Below, piece after piece: positions 8,587 to 17,970 of a stretch of 64,000 nucleotides of DNA. The DNA is from Nitrospirota bacterium. Lineage in GTDB: Bacteria > Nitrospirota > Thermodesulfovibrionia > Thermodesulfovibrionales > SM23-35. The first letter of the stretch is position 1. Each line of letters opens with the position of its first letter. A model generated the notes under the pieces. It searched no databases. It was given only the letters and a program-made list of their open reading frames with translations, and had not been told where the DNA came from. The stretch is taken from NCBI GenBank assembly GCA_040754395.1, contig JBFMCL010000001.1:103634-167633 (forward strand), read 5' to 3'. The position numbers were made by a program, and so were the translations under genes.

Positions 8587-9780
8587 TCAGGATTCTCCCC
8601 AGTATGTCCTGAAGCCCGGGTGGATCAGCGCATACCCGATGCCGATGAGCATCCAGAACATCTGTCCCGGCCATCCATGATACATGTAGTCGAAAGTATT
8701 CAGGCACAGGAAACCGGCAAAGGAAGCGAATATCCCGGAAATGATCAGTCTTTTTTCCAGGATCGTTTCAGTCCTGACCGCCCGGACAAAGTCTTTCATG
8801 ATAATGCCAAGCATGGCGAGAAGAAGCAGCAGTCCCGGCACACCGTTCTCAACCGCGGTGTTGAGAAAAAGATTATGTGAATGCTTGACATATATGCCGG
8901 GGTAATACTTCTCAAAGGTTCCCTTTCCGTATCCGATGCCGGTCAGCGGATAGCTGCGGATTATTTCGGCAGAACGGATGATCGCGTCAATCCTCGGCTG
9001 CTCACTTCCCCGTTTGAACAAAGTCGGAGAAATAACCGATTTGTATGACAGCACAACGCCCGCCAGAGATACGGTGAGGACGGCCGCGAGGATCAGCATC
9101 CGGTACTTCTTCAAAAAGATAAATACAAGGATCAGGAGCTCGATCATGACCGCAATCCATGCTCCCCGCGTAAAGGTAAAAAACAGGGCAGCCAACGAGA
9201 CCGGTATGCTGAAAAGAATGATGCGCCTCAGCCAGCCATCAAAAGAAAAGCCAAGCACGGTAACCACAGGCAGCGCAAGGACAAGGAATGTTGACAGCCG
9301 GTAGAATGCACCGGTGAACCCGTGAACCCTGTTCACAAAGAAATCGGGCGAAAGGTAAAATTGATAGCATGCATACAGAGACATGAGCACAGCAGAAAAA
9401 ATCATGGGATAGAGCAGACCTTTCACTTTCCCCGGGAGAAATTCCCTCAGGCTGTAGTATGCAAAAAAATAGAGAAGGTACTGTTTGGACATTTTGGTCA
9501 GGACTTCCTCCAGGCTGTATGCCGGGTCTATTGCCTGCACCAGTCCGAAGAGCGCCCAGCAGAAAGAGACCGCCATCAACGCATGCAGCATGCTGTCCGG
9601 CGAAGAGGGTATGGGACCCTTCGCGCGGTTCGCGACCCGGTCTGCAATAAACGCGCCTGCCAGAAGGAAAAAAAGAATCTCCTTTATCGTGGTCATGCCG
9701 TTGAAAGGAAGAAGAAACAGAAGGCCGGACAGGCATATCACCTCGGTTGTCCTGAAATATGGAACTATTCGTGCGCTCAT
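8587..9780 (-). CDS. O-antigen ligase family membrane protein (WaaL-like)
   Basis: 397 residues with about eleven hydrophobic helices and one larger periplasmic loop in the C-terminal half (about 250-320). That loop holds the Wzy_C/ligase signature GYGKGTFEKYYPGIYVKHSH followed by NLFLNTAVENG, including the conserved arginine-rich entry and the HNxFL-type box. Such proteins transfer undecaprenyl-linked O-antigen to lipid A-core in the periplasm, or polymerise O units (Wzy). Its place as last gene of an LPS-core operon favours ligase. It follows a glycosyltransferase by 16 bases. The gene ends 150 bases before the group II intron and seems intact. Confidence 0.85.
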   Translation of the reverse strand: MSARIVPYFRTTEVICLSGLLFLLPFNGMTTIKEILFFLLAGAFIADRVANRAKGPIPSSPDSMLHALMAVSFCWALFGLVQAIDPAYSLEEVLTKMSKQYLLYFFAYYSLREFLPGKVKGLLYPMIFSAVLMSLYACYQFYLSPDFFVNRVHGFTGAFYRLSTFLVLALPVVTVLGFSFDGWLRRIILFSIPVSLAALFFTFTRGAWIAVMIELLILVFIFLKKYRMLILAAVLTVSLAGVVLSYKSVISPTLFKRGSEQPRIDAIIRSAEIIRSYPLTGIGYGKGTFEKYYPGIYVKHSHNLFLNTAVENGVPGLLLLLAMLGIIMKDFVRAVRTETILEKRLIISGIFASFAGFLCLNTFDYMYHGWPGQMFWMLIGIGYALIHPGFRTYWGES

Positions 9781-9796
9781 GCCCTGATCCGTCCGC

Positions 9797-10933
9797 TTAC
9801 CGGTTATTCAGTACTGATTCATACAGCTCGGTCAGTTTTTTAATCATGACATCAGCCGTGAATTCCTCTTCAATCCTTGTGCGTCCATTAGCCCCGAGAT
9901 TTTTTTTCAGGTCGTTGTCCAGGTAACTGATTTCGATCATTGCAGCAGCCAGTGATCTGACATCTTTCGGCTTGACAAGTTTACCACATTTGCAGTTCCC
10001 GAACACTTCGGGAATCCCTCCCACTTCAGAGGCAATGATCGGCAGCCCCGATGCCATCGCTTCAAGCAGTGCGATGGAAAGCCCCTCTGCAAGAGAGGGA
10101 AGCACGAATATGTCAAAGGCTCTCAGCATCTCGAAGACATTGTTTCTGTATCCTGTAAACAGTACCCTTGAAGCTACACCAAGATTCGCAGCCTTTTTTT
10201 GCAGTTCCCCGAATAACGGCCCGTTTCCTGTAATGACAAGGCGTGCGTTTGGAATTCTTTCCTTCACAAGGGCAAATGCTTCAATCAGATATGATTGTCC
10301 CTTTGTTGCGACAAGCCTTCCCACCGTGCCGAAGACAAACTCATCCTCTGCAAGGCCGAGTTGTGCACGGGATTCCCCTTTGCTGATCCGTATGCTGTCG
10401 ATTGTGGAAAGATCAATGCAGTTCTTCACCGTAATCACCTTATACGGGTCCAGTCCCCAGTTGTTTTTGATAACATCTTTTCGCACGCTTTCAGAAACGG
10501 CAACGATTTTTTTCACGCCGCGCAAAAGGAACCAGTTTGTGAGTTTTCGCTTCCATGAACGGGTCCGGGCAAGACCATGGACGTGAGCGATTACAGAGAT
10601 ATTTCCGGAAACAAGCGCTGCCAGTGAACCGTAAATGGTGGGTTTATGTTTCTGGCAGTGGATTATGTCAATATTTTTTCGTCTGAGGATTCCGGAAAGT
10701 TTTGTGATGACAAAAGGATTAAAGACCTCCAGAGACTTCTTGCTGAACCCGAGATGGATAACCTCATACCCGAGATCGGTCAGGGTATTGTGATATCCGT
10801 GGTCTTCTCCGAGATAGCAGACAATATGGATAAACCGGCGGTTATCCACTCCCCGCACAAAGTTTATGAAAACAGGGAGATTTCTCTCAAATGCTTTTCT
10901 GAGGTGGAGGATGCAGTATTTCCCCTCTCTCAT
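9797..10933 (-). CDS. Glycosyltransferase family 4, LPS core type
   Basis: About 378-residue GT-B retaining glycosyltransferase. The N-terminal acceptor domain includes HCQKHKPTIYG and HVHGLARTR. The C-terminal nucleotide-sugar domain (about 195-350) has GTVGRLVATKGQ and the EGLSIALLEAMASGLP donor motif with both glutamates. I start it at ATG 10933 (MREGKYCI), which has a GGAG eight bases upstream and begins four bases after the preceding kinase stop; a longer frame reaches 10960. Third gene of the four-gene minus-strand operon (12930 to 8587). Donor and acceptor sugars cannot be read from sequence. Confidence 0.88.
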   Translation of the reverse strand: MREGKYCILHLRKAFERNLPVFINFVRGVDNRRFIHIVCYLGEDHGYHNTLTDLGYEVIHLGFSKKSLEVFNPFVITKLSGILRRKNIDIIHCQKHKPTIYGSLAALVSGNISVIAHVHGLARTRSWKRKLTNWFLLRGVKKIVAVSESVRKDVIKNNWGLDPYKVITVKNCIDLSTIDSIRISKGESRAQLGLAEDEFVFGTVGRLVATKGQSYLIEAFALVKERIPNARLVITGNGPLFGELQKKAANLGVASRVLFTGYRNNVFEMLRAFDIFVLPSLAEGLSIALLEAMASGLPIIASEVGGIPEVFGNCKCGKLVKPKDVRSLAAAMIEISYLDNDLKKNLGANGRTRIEEEFTADVMIKKLTELYESVLNNR

Positions 10934-10937
10934 GGGG

Positions 10938-11747
10938 TTATCTCCGAACCTTGCGCACATGTCGTTTTCTGGTCATCCGGATAATTTCATGGATCAGGCC
11001 TCTCTTGCGGGAAAGAAGTCCCGGATTTTCCATGACATAGGCATTGAAAAACCTTAACCTGTCGGTTCTCGTAATATGCGGCAGGAGCACCATATTAAGC
11101 TGCACGAGATTCTTCAGTCTTTCCCTTTCGGGAATGGTCAGGTACGCCCGGGTCCTTTCATTGTCAATAAAGAAAAACTCCGCCGCAGAACCGGTGCCGC
11201 TGATGATGATATTGCCGACTCTCAGGTCTCCGTGACAGATACCCATTCCGTGGAGGCGTCCGATTGCATGGCCTGCGGCTTCAAGAAGGGACCGCTTCTC
11301 CGCCACTATCTGCGCCGTGACCGGCAGCGGGAAATGCGCCTGAAAATACTGATATGTCCTTTCTCCGGGGACTCCCTTGGTGATCAGGAAATTTCTCCGG
11401 ACAAGACAGCAGGTCTTTTCAATGCCGTGGGCAACCGGAACAGGCGTCAGAAAACCCTTTTCGAGGAGCATCCATCCTGCCCTGTATGCGCGCTGACTCC
11501 TGGCAACCCCCAGAAGTTTCATCAGTTTGTCCTTTATTCCTCTGTTCAGGTACTCTTTAAAATAGAAGAATTCCCCGGTCTCCGGGTGCTGAAACCTCAG
11601 GACATTCGAAAACTGGGAACTTTTCATCTGCATGCCCTCCTTCCGGCTGAGAAGAAAGGGTATCTTCTCCTGAAGCCAATCTCTGTCACACTTCTCTGCA
11701 AAAAGGATACTCAGTGATGCGCCTTTTCCCGGCGTCATTTTTACCAT
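10938..11747 (-). CDS. Lipopolysaccharide kinase, Kdo/WaaP (InaA-like) family
   Basis: 269-residue eukaryotic-like kinase fold that phosphorylates sugars of the inner LPS core. The catalytic loop reads CHGDLRVGNIII and the metal-binding segment is FFFIDNERTRAY. An N-terminal lysine-containing strand (FYFKEYLNRG) fits the ATP site. The frame is open far upstream into the preceding gene. I choose ATG 11747 (MVKMTPGKG), 13 bases after the glycosyltransferase stop and preceded by GGCGAG. It lies between two GT4 genes, as WaaP/WaaY-type kinases do in enteric core operons. Two more members of the family are in the right-hand cluster (60833 and 62815). Confidence 0.85.
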   Translation of the reverse strand: MVKMTPGKGASLSILFAEKCDRDWLQEKIPFLLSRKEGMQMKSSQFSNVLRFQHPETGEFFYFKEYLNRGIKDKLMKLLGVARSQRAYRAGWMLLEKGFLTPVPVAHGIEKTCCLVRRNFLITKGVPGERTYQYFQAHFPLPVTAQIVAEKRSLLEAAGHAIGRLHGMGICHGDLRVGNIIISGTGSAAEFFFIDNERTRAYLTIPERERLKNLVQLNMVLLPHITRTDRLRFFNAYVMENPGLLSRKRGLIHEIIRMTRKRHVRKVRR

Positions 11748-11760
11748 CTCGCCGGCAGCG

Positions 11761-12930
11761 CTATTTTTTCCGGTAGTCTGCATGAACCGACAAGAAGAAA
11801 GCAGAGAGCTTCTCTGCCCTTTTCTCCCAGCTGAATTCATCGGCTGATGTATACGCGCCGATTGCAAGAGATTCTGCAAGGGCACGGTTATCCAGCACAA
11901 GGGAAATCTTTTCCGCAAGATCTTTGGGATCCTCCGGTCTGGCAAGGATTGCATCCCTGCCTTCCGTGACTTCCTCCCGGACCGACGGCAGGTCAACAGC
12001 GACGATAGGTTTTCCCATTGCCATGTATTCATACAATTTTGTATGCGCAGCATACCGCCTTTTCCCCCTGTCCAGTGCGCAGATAACCATCACGTCCGAC
12101 TTCATGGCTTTTTCCATTGCCATGCGCGGACTGACAAAGCCGTGAAAATCGACTCTTTCTGCAACGTGAATCTCGGCCGCAAGCATTCTCAGCCTGCGCA
12201 GATCCTTTTCGCCGCCGCCGATAATACTCAGCCGCGCTTCGGGTATATATCTCAGTGCCTCGATGAGGATATCAGCACCCTGCATCGGATACAGCTGCCC
12301 GATGTAACCAATGATGCGCTGAGCAGACTGCGCATGCCGAAACGGGATTTTTTCGGCTGCCAGGGGAACCTTTGCAACCGGTATCCCCTCAATCCCGTAG
12401 GTCTCCCTGAGGATATCCGCGAACGTATTCAGAAGGACAACAATGCCGTCTGCCCTGCGGAATACATAGTGTTCGTTCGGGTCCTTTTCGGGGCAGGTGT
12501 CATAGAATTTCTTTATCTTCATATCATGCACTTCAATGACAAAGGGCAAATTCAGAAGTTTTTTGAATCTCAGAAGGAAACGGGCAAGCTTGATCTCCCT
12601 CAGGTAAATGATATCAGGAGCCTGCGCGCCTTTTTTGAGAGACAGGATTTTCAGGAGAGAGAAATAATTGAAGATGGCATGCCAGGAAAAAGGCTTTCCT
12701 CTCAGCATCGGAACCTGCACAATTTCCATTTCAGGGACAGGCGCTATCCCGTAATAGGAAAAAATGTCGTCATGTCCTGCGGGTCTTCCGGTGATGATCT
12801 TTACCCTGTGACCAGCCCGTGCAAGGGCATAACACGTTCTCATGATAACAATATCATGAGCCTTCCCTCCCATAAGACGCTGATTGTGAAGATAAATGAT
12901 GGATAAAGGCTGTTGTAATCCTATTTTCAT
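11761..12930 (-). CDS. Glycosyltransferase family 4
   Basis: 389-residue GT-B glycosyltransferase and first gene of the minus-strand LPS operon. N-terminal domain with a glycine-rich loop (NQRLMGGKAHD) and VIEVHDMK. C-terminal donor domain with IGYIGQLYPMQGADILIEAL, then HTKLYEYMAMGKPIVAVDLPSV, in which the usual E-x7-E is present in modified form. A TATAAT on the minus strand at 12988-12983 lies 53 bases before the start but lacks a good -35. Likely substrate is a core or O-antigen sugar, by context only. Confidence 0.87.
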   Translation of the reverse strand: MKIGLQQPLSIIYLHNQRLMGGKAHDIVIMRTCYALARAGHRVKIITGRPAGHDDIFSYYGIAPVPEMEIVQVPMLRGKPFSWHAIFNYFSLLKILSLKKGAQAPDIIYLREIKLARFLLRFKKLLNLPFVIEVHDMKIKKFYDTCPEKDPNEHYVFRRADGIVVLLNTFADILRETYGIEGIPVAKVPLAAEKIPFRHAQSAQRIIGYIGQLYPMQGADILIEALRYIPEARLSIIGGGEKDLRRLRMLAAEIHVAERVDFHGFVSPRMAMEKAMKSDVMVICALDRGKRRYAAHTKLYEYMAMGKPIVAVDLPSVREEVTEGRDAILARPEDPKDLAEKISLVLDNRALAESLAIGAYTSADEFSWEKRAEKLSAFFLSVHADYRKK

Positions 12931-13080
12931 AGAATCGGGTTCGCAGGCAGTACTGCGTGTATAGCCTGATTTGAACGGTTCAATTATACTATAAAGGATA
13001 TTGTATTTGCATAATCACGCGTTTTTTATCCATAATGGAGAGTTCATGAGCGAAACTCTCTCAGTAAGATACGGGATATT

Positions 13081-14019
13081 GTGTTACCGGTTTTCATAAG
13101 CGGACATCCCCGGAGCGGCACGACCCTGCTGGGGGCGATGCTGGGGGCTCATCCCCGGTGTATCTGCACGCCGGAGTCCCCTTTCAAGGCGCGGGTCTTC
13201 CGGAACTTGGGGAAGAAAGGGAGTGCGAAAATTGACATTGCCACCGCCTTCGCCATGATCAGGAACAGCTGGAGATTCAGGGTATGGAACCTTGAAATAC
13301 CCCCCCCTGTTCCGGGCCCTGAGGTCGGTTCTTATCCTGACCTCATACTCTGGCTTGTGAAGGGCTATGCAGAAAAAGCGGGCAAGCCGGACGCTCATGT
13401 CTGGATTGACCATACCCCCGCGAATATTGAGCATGCGGATATCCTTACCGGGCTTTTTCCTGATGCAAAATTCCTGCACATCGTTAGGGACGGAAGGGCA
13501 GTTGCAGCCTCTATTATGCGCCTGGACTGGGGTGCAAATACCATAGACAGGGCCGCTGTTTCCTGGGTCAGAAAGGTCTCTCACTACCTTGCGGCGGAAT
13601 CTGTCCTGGGACATGAACGGATCATGCAGGTGAAATATGAGAAACTGATCCGGCAGCCTGAACAGACCCTCACAGATATATGCCGGTTTGCCGGCATTGA
13701 CTTTCAGGACGGGATGCTCAGGGGGACCGGATTCAAGGTGCCGGCGTATACCGCATCACAGCACTCACTCCTCGGCAAAGCGCCTGAGGTCGAAAGGATA
13801 CACGCATGGGAAAAAGATTTGACGCCGAGGCAGGTCGAGATATTTGAGAGTATCGGGGGGAACCTGCTCCAGTCACTCGGATATTCCCTGCGATACGGAA
13901 CGGCCGCAAGAAAAATGAACATCGCGGAGCACGTTGTCTCCGGCATCGAGGAGACCATCCGGGGGAAAATAGTCAACAAACTCAAGCGCCGCAGGAGGAT
14001 CAGGAAGGGGATTGCCTGA
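13081..14019 (+). CDS. PAPS-dependent sulfotransferase
   Basis: 312 residues of the sulfotransferase P-loop family, which moves sulfate from PAPS to a carbohydrate, lipid or protein. The 5'-phosphosulfate loop SGHPRSGTTLLG is at about residues 7-18. The 3'-phosphate-binding motif HIVRDGRAVAASIMR is near 137-151. The frame has no ATG before this motif, so the GTG at 13081 (GGGA six bases upstream) is the likely start. A 7-base hairpin (GAGAGTT/AACTCTC, about 13038-13060) stands just upstream. The C terminus is very basic (KLKRRRRIRKG). The APS kinase gene begins 57 bases later, which strongly suggests they work together. Confidence 0.87.
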   Translation: MLPVFISGHPRSGTTLLGAMLGAHPRCICTPESPFKARVFRNLGKKGSAKIDIATAFAMIRNSWRFRVWNLEIPPPVPGPEVGSYPDLILWLVKGYAEKAGKPDAHVWIDHTPANIEHADILTGLFPDAKFLHIVRDGRAVAASIMRLDWGANTIDRAAVSWVRKVSHYLAAESVLGHERIMQVKYEKLIRQPEQTLTDICRFAGIDFQDGMLRGTGFKVPAYTASQHSLLGKAPEVERIHAWEKDLTPRQVEIFESIGGNLLQSLGYSLRYGTAARKMNIAEHVVSGIEETIRGKIVNKLKRRRRIRKGIA

Positions 14020-14076
14020 ACTCCCGCAAGATGGCGACATCATACTGCATGAAAGGAGGCTTCCCGTAACAGAGAT

Positions 14077-14682
14077 ATGGAGAATACGACACACAATACC
14101 ATCACACACAAAAGCAAGGTAACCAGAGAAGACAGATGGAAACTGAACAGACACCGTTCTTCCCTTGTCTGGATCACCGGGCTGCCCGGTTCCGGAAAAT
14201 CGACCATTGCACATGAGCTTGAGCACAGGCTCATGCAGGAAGGCGTGAGGACATTTGTGCTTGACGGCGATAATGTCAGACAGGGCCTGTGCAGAGACCT
14301 GGGGTTTTCGGCTTCTGACCGGAAGGAGAACCTCAGGAGGATCGGGGAAGTCGGAAAACTGTTTGCGGATGCAGGGATACTGACGATAGCTGCATTTGCC
14401 TCACCCTACAGGGCCGACAGGCTGATGGTAAGACGGATGTTCGGGGAAGGTGACTACATTGAGGTGTATCTGAAATGCCGCCTTGAGGTATGCGAGTCGA
14501 GAGACCCCAAGGGAATGTACCGGAAAGCCCGCTGCGGTGAGATTCAAAACTTTACCGGGGTATCAGACCCCTATGAACCACCGGAGAACCCGGAGATACT
14601 CCTTGAGACGGATACGCTGAGTGTGGGGGAGAGCGTAGCCAGAATACTGCATTTCCTGCAAGAGAAGGAACTGATACGCTGA
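14077..14682 (+). CDS. cysC: Adenylylsulfate (APS) kinase CysC
   Basis: Phosphorylates APS to PAPS, the donor used by sulfotransferases. 201 residues, normal for stand-alone CysC. Walker A GLPGSGKSTIA lies at about residues 29-39. The APS-binding DGDNVRQGLC and the phosphoserine-type motif FASPYRADR (FISPYR in most family members) are present. Its neighbour is a sulfotransferase, so the pair probably supplies and uses PAPS to sulfate a surface glycan or lipid. No ATP sulfurylase is in the window. Confidence 0.93.
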   Translation: MENTTHNTITHKSKVTREDRWKLNRHRSSLVWITGLPGSGKSTIAHELEHRLMQEGVRTFVLDGDNVRQGLCRDLGFSASDRKENLRRIGEVGKLFADAGILTIAAFASPYRADRLMVRRMFGEGDYIEVYLKCRLEVCESRDPKGMYRKARCGEIQNFTGVSDPYEPPENPEILLETDTLSVGESVARILHFLQEKELIR

Positions 14683-14687
14683 CCCCG

Positions 14688-16397
14688 CTAAGAAAATGCG
14701 TTGTACAGTTCCCTGTATGTGGCATTTTTTTCGATCAGGTCTTCATGCCTGCCGATGTCCGCTATTTCCCCCTTATCAAGGATCAGGATTCTGTCCGCGT
14801 GCCTGATTGTGGACAGCCTGTGTGCAATGACTATAGTTGTCCTGCCCTTCATGAGCATATCGAGCGCCTTCTGAACGAGGGCCTCCGAAACCGAATCGAG
14901 CGAGGACGTTGCTTCGTCAAGGATGAGGATCGGGGGGTTCTTCAGGATTGCCCTTGCGATCGCAATCCTCTGCCGCTGGCCGCCTGAAAGCTTCAGCCCT
15001 CTATCCCCGATAACAGTATTGTATTTTTCAGGCAGTTCCCGGATAAATTCGTCTGCGTATGCCATTTTCGCGGCATACAGTATTTCTTCTTCTGACGCTC
15101 CCTGTCTGCCGAACGCAATATTTTCCTTTACCGTGTCATTGAAGAGGATAACGTCCTGGCTCACGATGCCTATCTGTTCCCTGAGAGAACGGAGTTCGAT
15201 TTCTTCGATATTTATCCCGTCTATCTTCAGCACACCGCCTGAGGGACTGTGAAATTTCGGGATCAGATCAACCATGGTTGACTTGCCCACACCGCTCCGT
15301 CCGACGATTGCAATGATCTCTCCCCTGTGTATTTCCAGATTCACCCCTGTCAGCACCGGGATATTATTCCCGGGAAAAAGAAACGAGACGTTTTCGAACG
15401 CTATGGACTTCCTGAAACTGTCCAGTTTTTTTGCGCCTCCCTGCTCGTGCTGCACGTCAGTAAGCGCATCAATCCTCTCGATGGACGCCCTTGATTCCTG
15501 CAAGGTGCTGTAAGCCTCTCCCAGCTTTTTAATCGGTGAAAACATCAGATAGACCGCGGCAAGGATAGACCCGAAATCGCCTGCGGTCATCACCCCGTCC
15601 CTGATCATCATTCCGCCGTATGCGAGAACCGCAGCTATTCCGGTCCCGGTTACCACATCAATGACAAGTTTGGTGAATTCCTTCAGTCTTATCACCCGCA
15701 GAAGCTCCCGGTAATATCTCTGGTTGTCAGCCCTGAATCTTTCGCTCATGGTTTGTTCCCGGTTAAAAATCTTGATGATCCTTGCACCGAAAACGCTTTC
15801 TCCTATTCTGTGAGTGAGAAATGAGAGCTTTTTCTGTGCCTCTTTTCTCTGCTTTTTTACCCCTCTACCGAACTTTCTGGTACTGTAGGCAACGAGCGGC
15901 AACAGGATGAGGCTCAGGAGCGTCAGATCCCATTTTCTGTAAAGCGCTACACTCAGGAGAAACAGGACCGTGGGGACTTCAATAAAAAATGTTTTCATGA
16001 CATCAGAGATCAGCCCGTTGAGCAGCTCGACATCATACATGACTTTTGATGTGATCACTCCCGAGGATTCCCTGCTGAAATATCCTACCGGCAGGTTCAG
16101 GATATGGTTATACAGTCGCGTCCTCGTTTCCCTGACAAGTTTCATCCCCGCAGACTTCATTAGGTAGGACTGGCCGAAACTCAGGAACCCCTTTATCGTG
16201 AAAAGCAGAAAAACCCCTACCGCAAGGAGTATGAAGTACTCGTACTTTTTCCCGACTATTACTTCGTCGATTGCAGGCTTCACCAGCCACGCAATCGCAC
16301 CGGTTATTCCGGATACCGTTACGCTCAGGAGAATGCCGGCAAAGATTCTCGGCCAGTAGGGTCTTGTAAGTTGAAGGATCTTCTTCAGAATCTGCAT
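14688..16397 (-). CDS. msbA: ABC exporter, lipid A flippase MsbA-like
   Basis: 569-residue half transporter: six membrane helices in the first ~310 residues, then an ATPase domain. Walker A GRSGVGKST, signature LSGGQRQRIAIARA, Walker B ILILDEATSSLD and the H-loop VIAHRLST are all intact. MsbA flips lipid A-core to the outer leaflet, and the position next to LPS genes fits this, but drug exporters share the same architecture. Convergent with cysC (five bases between stops), divergent from nothing close. Confidence 0.88.
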   Translation of the reverse strand: MQILKKILQLTRPYWPRIFAGILLSVTVSGITGAIAWLVKPAIDEVIVGKKYEYFILLAVGVFLLFTIKGFLSFGQSYLMKSAGMKLVRETRTRLYNHILNLPVGYFSRESSGVITSKVMYDVELLNGLISDVMKTFFIEVPTVLFLLSVALYRKWDLTLLSLILLPLVAYSTRKFGRGVKKQRKEAQKKLSFLTHRIGESVFGARIIKIFNREQTMSERFRADNQRYYRELLRVIRLKEFTKLVIDVVTGTGIAAVLAYGGMMIRDGVMTAGDFGSILAAVYLMFSPIKKLGEAYSTLQESRASIERIDALTDVQHEQGGAKKLDSFRKSIAFENVSFLFPGNNIPVLTGVNLEIHRGEIIAIVGRSGVGKSTMVDLIPKFHSPSGGVLKIDGINIEEIELRSLREQIGIVSQDVILFNDTVKENIAFGRQGASEEEILYAAKMAYADEFIRELPEKYNTVIGDRGLKLSGGQRQRIAIARAILKNPPILILDEATSSLDSVSEALVQKALDMLMKGRTTIVIAHRLSTIRHADRILILDKGEIADIGRHEDLIEKNATYRELYNAFS

Positions 16398-16459
16398 GGC
16401 TGCTACATAGTATATACAATTGCCTGATTATAGAAAAGTAACCGGGGGGACAGGAAACC

Positions 16460-17197
16460 TTAGTATATGCCCTGAACCAGGGTTGCGGTGATATGTCCTA
16501 CCGCAACTTTTGTCTGCATCATCACGGGGATATGCTTCGCGTCATCGGTGAGCCAAATGTATATTTCGCCTTTCCTGGAGAAGATCCCTTCCGACTGCAT
16601 TAAGGGCTGGACCACAACGGTGTTGAATGTCCCGACGGGCAGGCGTACTTTTTCTTTCCTCAGAACCTTTACTTCGACATTCCAGACTTTCTTGCTATCG
16701 AAAACGGTTACGTAGACAGACTCTCCCACCACAAGCCTGAGGGTTCTGAGGTAATAGAAACTCGCTATCGGATCCAGCACAGAGGCCGGCACCGTATACT
16801 CCTTTTTCTCTTTCTTGAGATAGTCAGTGTAATAGGCCCTGTTATGCTTATGGTTGAAAATTACCTCCTTGTCCCTCCTGTGTCTCCCCTCCCTGATTTT
16901 TATTCGGTAGTTTTCGGACTGTCCGAAAGACGAAACCGAGGGGTTCACGGCGAGTGTGCTCTCGATTCTGTCATCAACCGTATAAAAGACCGATACCCAT
17001 TGTGCTGACCGTGCGGTGGAGATGATTTTCATCTTTTCCCCGGTATTCTTCATTTCGAGTGAGGCGGTACCCGCCTTGATACCTGTCCAGGTAAGGTCAT
17101 ACACAAATCGTTCAGGAATCTGAAACGGTTCGGCGGACGCGGTCACAGCAATCATTGTCATGAATAACATGCAGAATACCATCGTTCTTGAGAACAT
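16460..17197 (-). CDS. DUF3108 secreted protein
   Basis: 245-residue protein with a clear signal peptide (hydrophobic about 4-20, cleavage after TASA). The rest is beta-rich and starts FVYDLTWTGIKAGTASLEM, a hallmark of DUF3108. Family members are periplasmic or outer-membrane-associated, with no established biochemical role. It lies 62 bases upstream of the msbA-like gene on the same strand, so envelope-related work is plausible but unproven. Confidence 0.8.
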   Translation of the reverse strand: MFSRTMVFCMLFMTMIAVTASAEPFQIPERFVYDLTWTGIKAGTASLEMKNTGEKMKIISTARSAQWVSVFYTVDDRIESTLAVNPSVSSFGQSENYRIKIREGRHRRDKEVIFNHKHNRAYYTDYLKKEKKEYTVPASVLDPIASFYYLRTLRLVVGESVYVTVFDSKKVWNVEVKVLRKEKVRLPVGTFNTVVVQPLMQSEGIFSRKGEIYIWLTDDAKHIPVMMQTKVAVGHITATLVQGIY

Positions 17198-17247
17198 GTG
17201 CTCCTCCGGTTGTCAAAGACTGTATTTCTTTTATGTTATATTAATTG

Positions 17248-17970
17248 ATGCGCGTTATTCCAGCGATAGATTTGAAAGACGGCAATTGCGTAAGGCTGCT
17301 CCAGGGAAAAAAGGATGCGGTCACGGTGTATTCGGATAACCCGGCAAATACCGCACAAAAGTGGGAATCCTGCGGGGCGAAGCTGCTTCATGTCGTGGAT
17401 CTTGACGGCGCGTTTTCAGGCAGTCAGAAAAACCTCAGCGCGATCACGCAGATCAGGAAGTCGGTAAAGATTCCCCTGCAGGTCGGGGGCGGAATCAGGA
17501 ACATGGGCAACCTCATGAACCTTTTCTCGGCAGGCATCGACCGGGCCATCATTGGAACCGCTGCAATAGAAGACCCTGAATTCCTGACGGATGCATGCAC
17601 AAAATATCCCGGCAGGGTGCTGATAGGCATCGACGCAAAAGACGGCATGGTCGCAATTAAGGGATGGGAGGAAGTTACCACGCTCAAGGCAGGCGAATTG
17701 GCGAATCGTCTGGAGACCATGGGAGTGGCCGGCATTATCTATACGGACATCAGCAGGGATGGAATGCTTACCGGTCCGAATATAGAAGCTACACGGGAAA
17801 TGGTCAAAAGCGTCGGAATCCCTGTCATCGCATCAGGCGGAATCTCCGGAATAGAGGATATCAGGAATTTGCTGCAGATAGAGGGACTTTGGGGCGCGAT
17901 CACCGGCAAGGCAATCTATACGGGATCACTTGACCTCAGGGAAGCCATCAGTATCGCAGAGGGCGCGTGA
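17248..17970 (+). CDS. hisA: Phosphoribosylformimino-AICAR ribotide isomerase HisA
   Basis: Converts ProFAR to PRFAR in histidine biosynthesis. 240-residue (beta/alpha)8 barrel with catalytic Asp in [10 protein letters not shown] and the second in GIDAKDG; phosphate-binding GGGIRN and ASGGIS are present. I start it at ATG 17248; an upstream TTG three bases earlier is possible. No Shine-Dalgarno precedes it. A TTGTCA (17210-17215), a 16-base spacer and TATGTT (17232-17237) put transcription start close to the ATG. hisF follows with overlapping stop and start. The rest of the his operon is not adjacent in the window. Confidence 0.95.
   Translation: MRVIPAIDLKDGNCVRLLQGKKDAVTVYSDNPANTAQKWESCGAKLLHVVDLDGAFSGSQKNLSAITQIRKSVKIPLQVGGGIRNMGNLMNLFSAGIDRAIIGTAAIEDPEFLTDACTKYPGRVLIGIDAKDGMVAIKGWEEVTTLKAGELANRLETMGVAGIIYTDISRDGMLTGPNIEATREMVKSVGIPVIASGGISGIEDIRNLLQIEGLWGAITGKAIYTGSLDLREAISIAEGA

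Noticed and set aside
10938-12053. Long version of the LPS kinase starting at 12053
   Set aside because: Its first 102 codons lie inside the upstream glycosyltransferase gene in another frame and show no similarity to kinases; the ATG at 11747 has a ribosome site.
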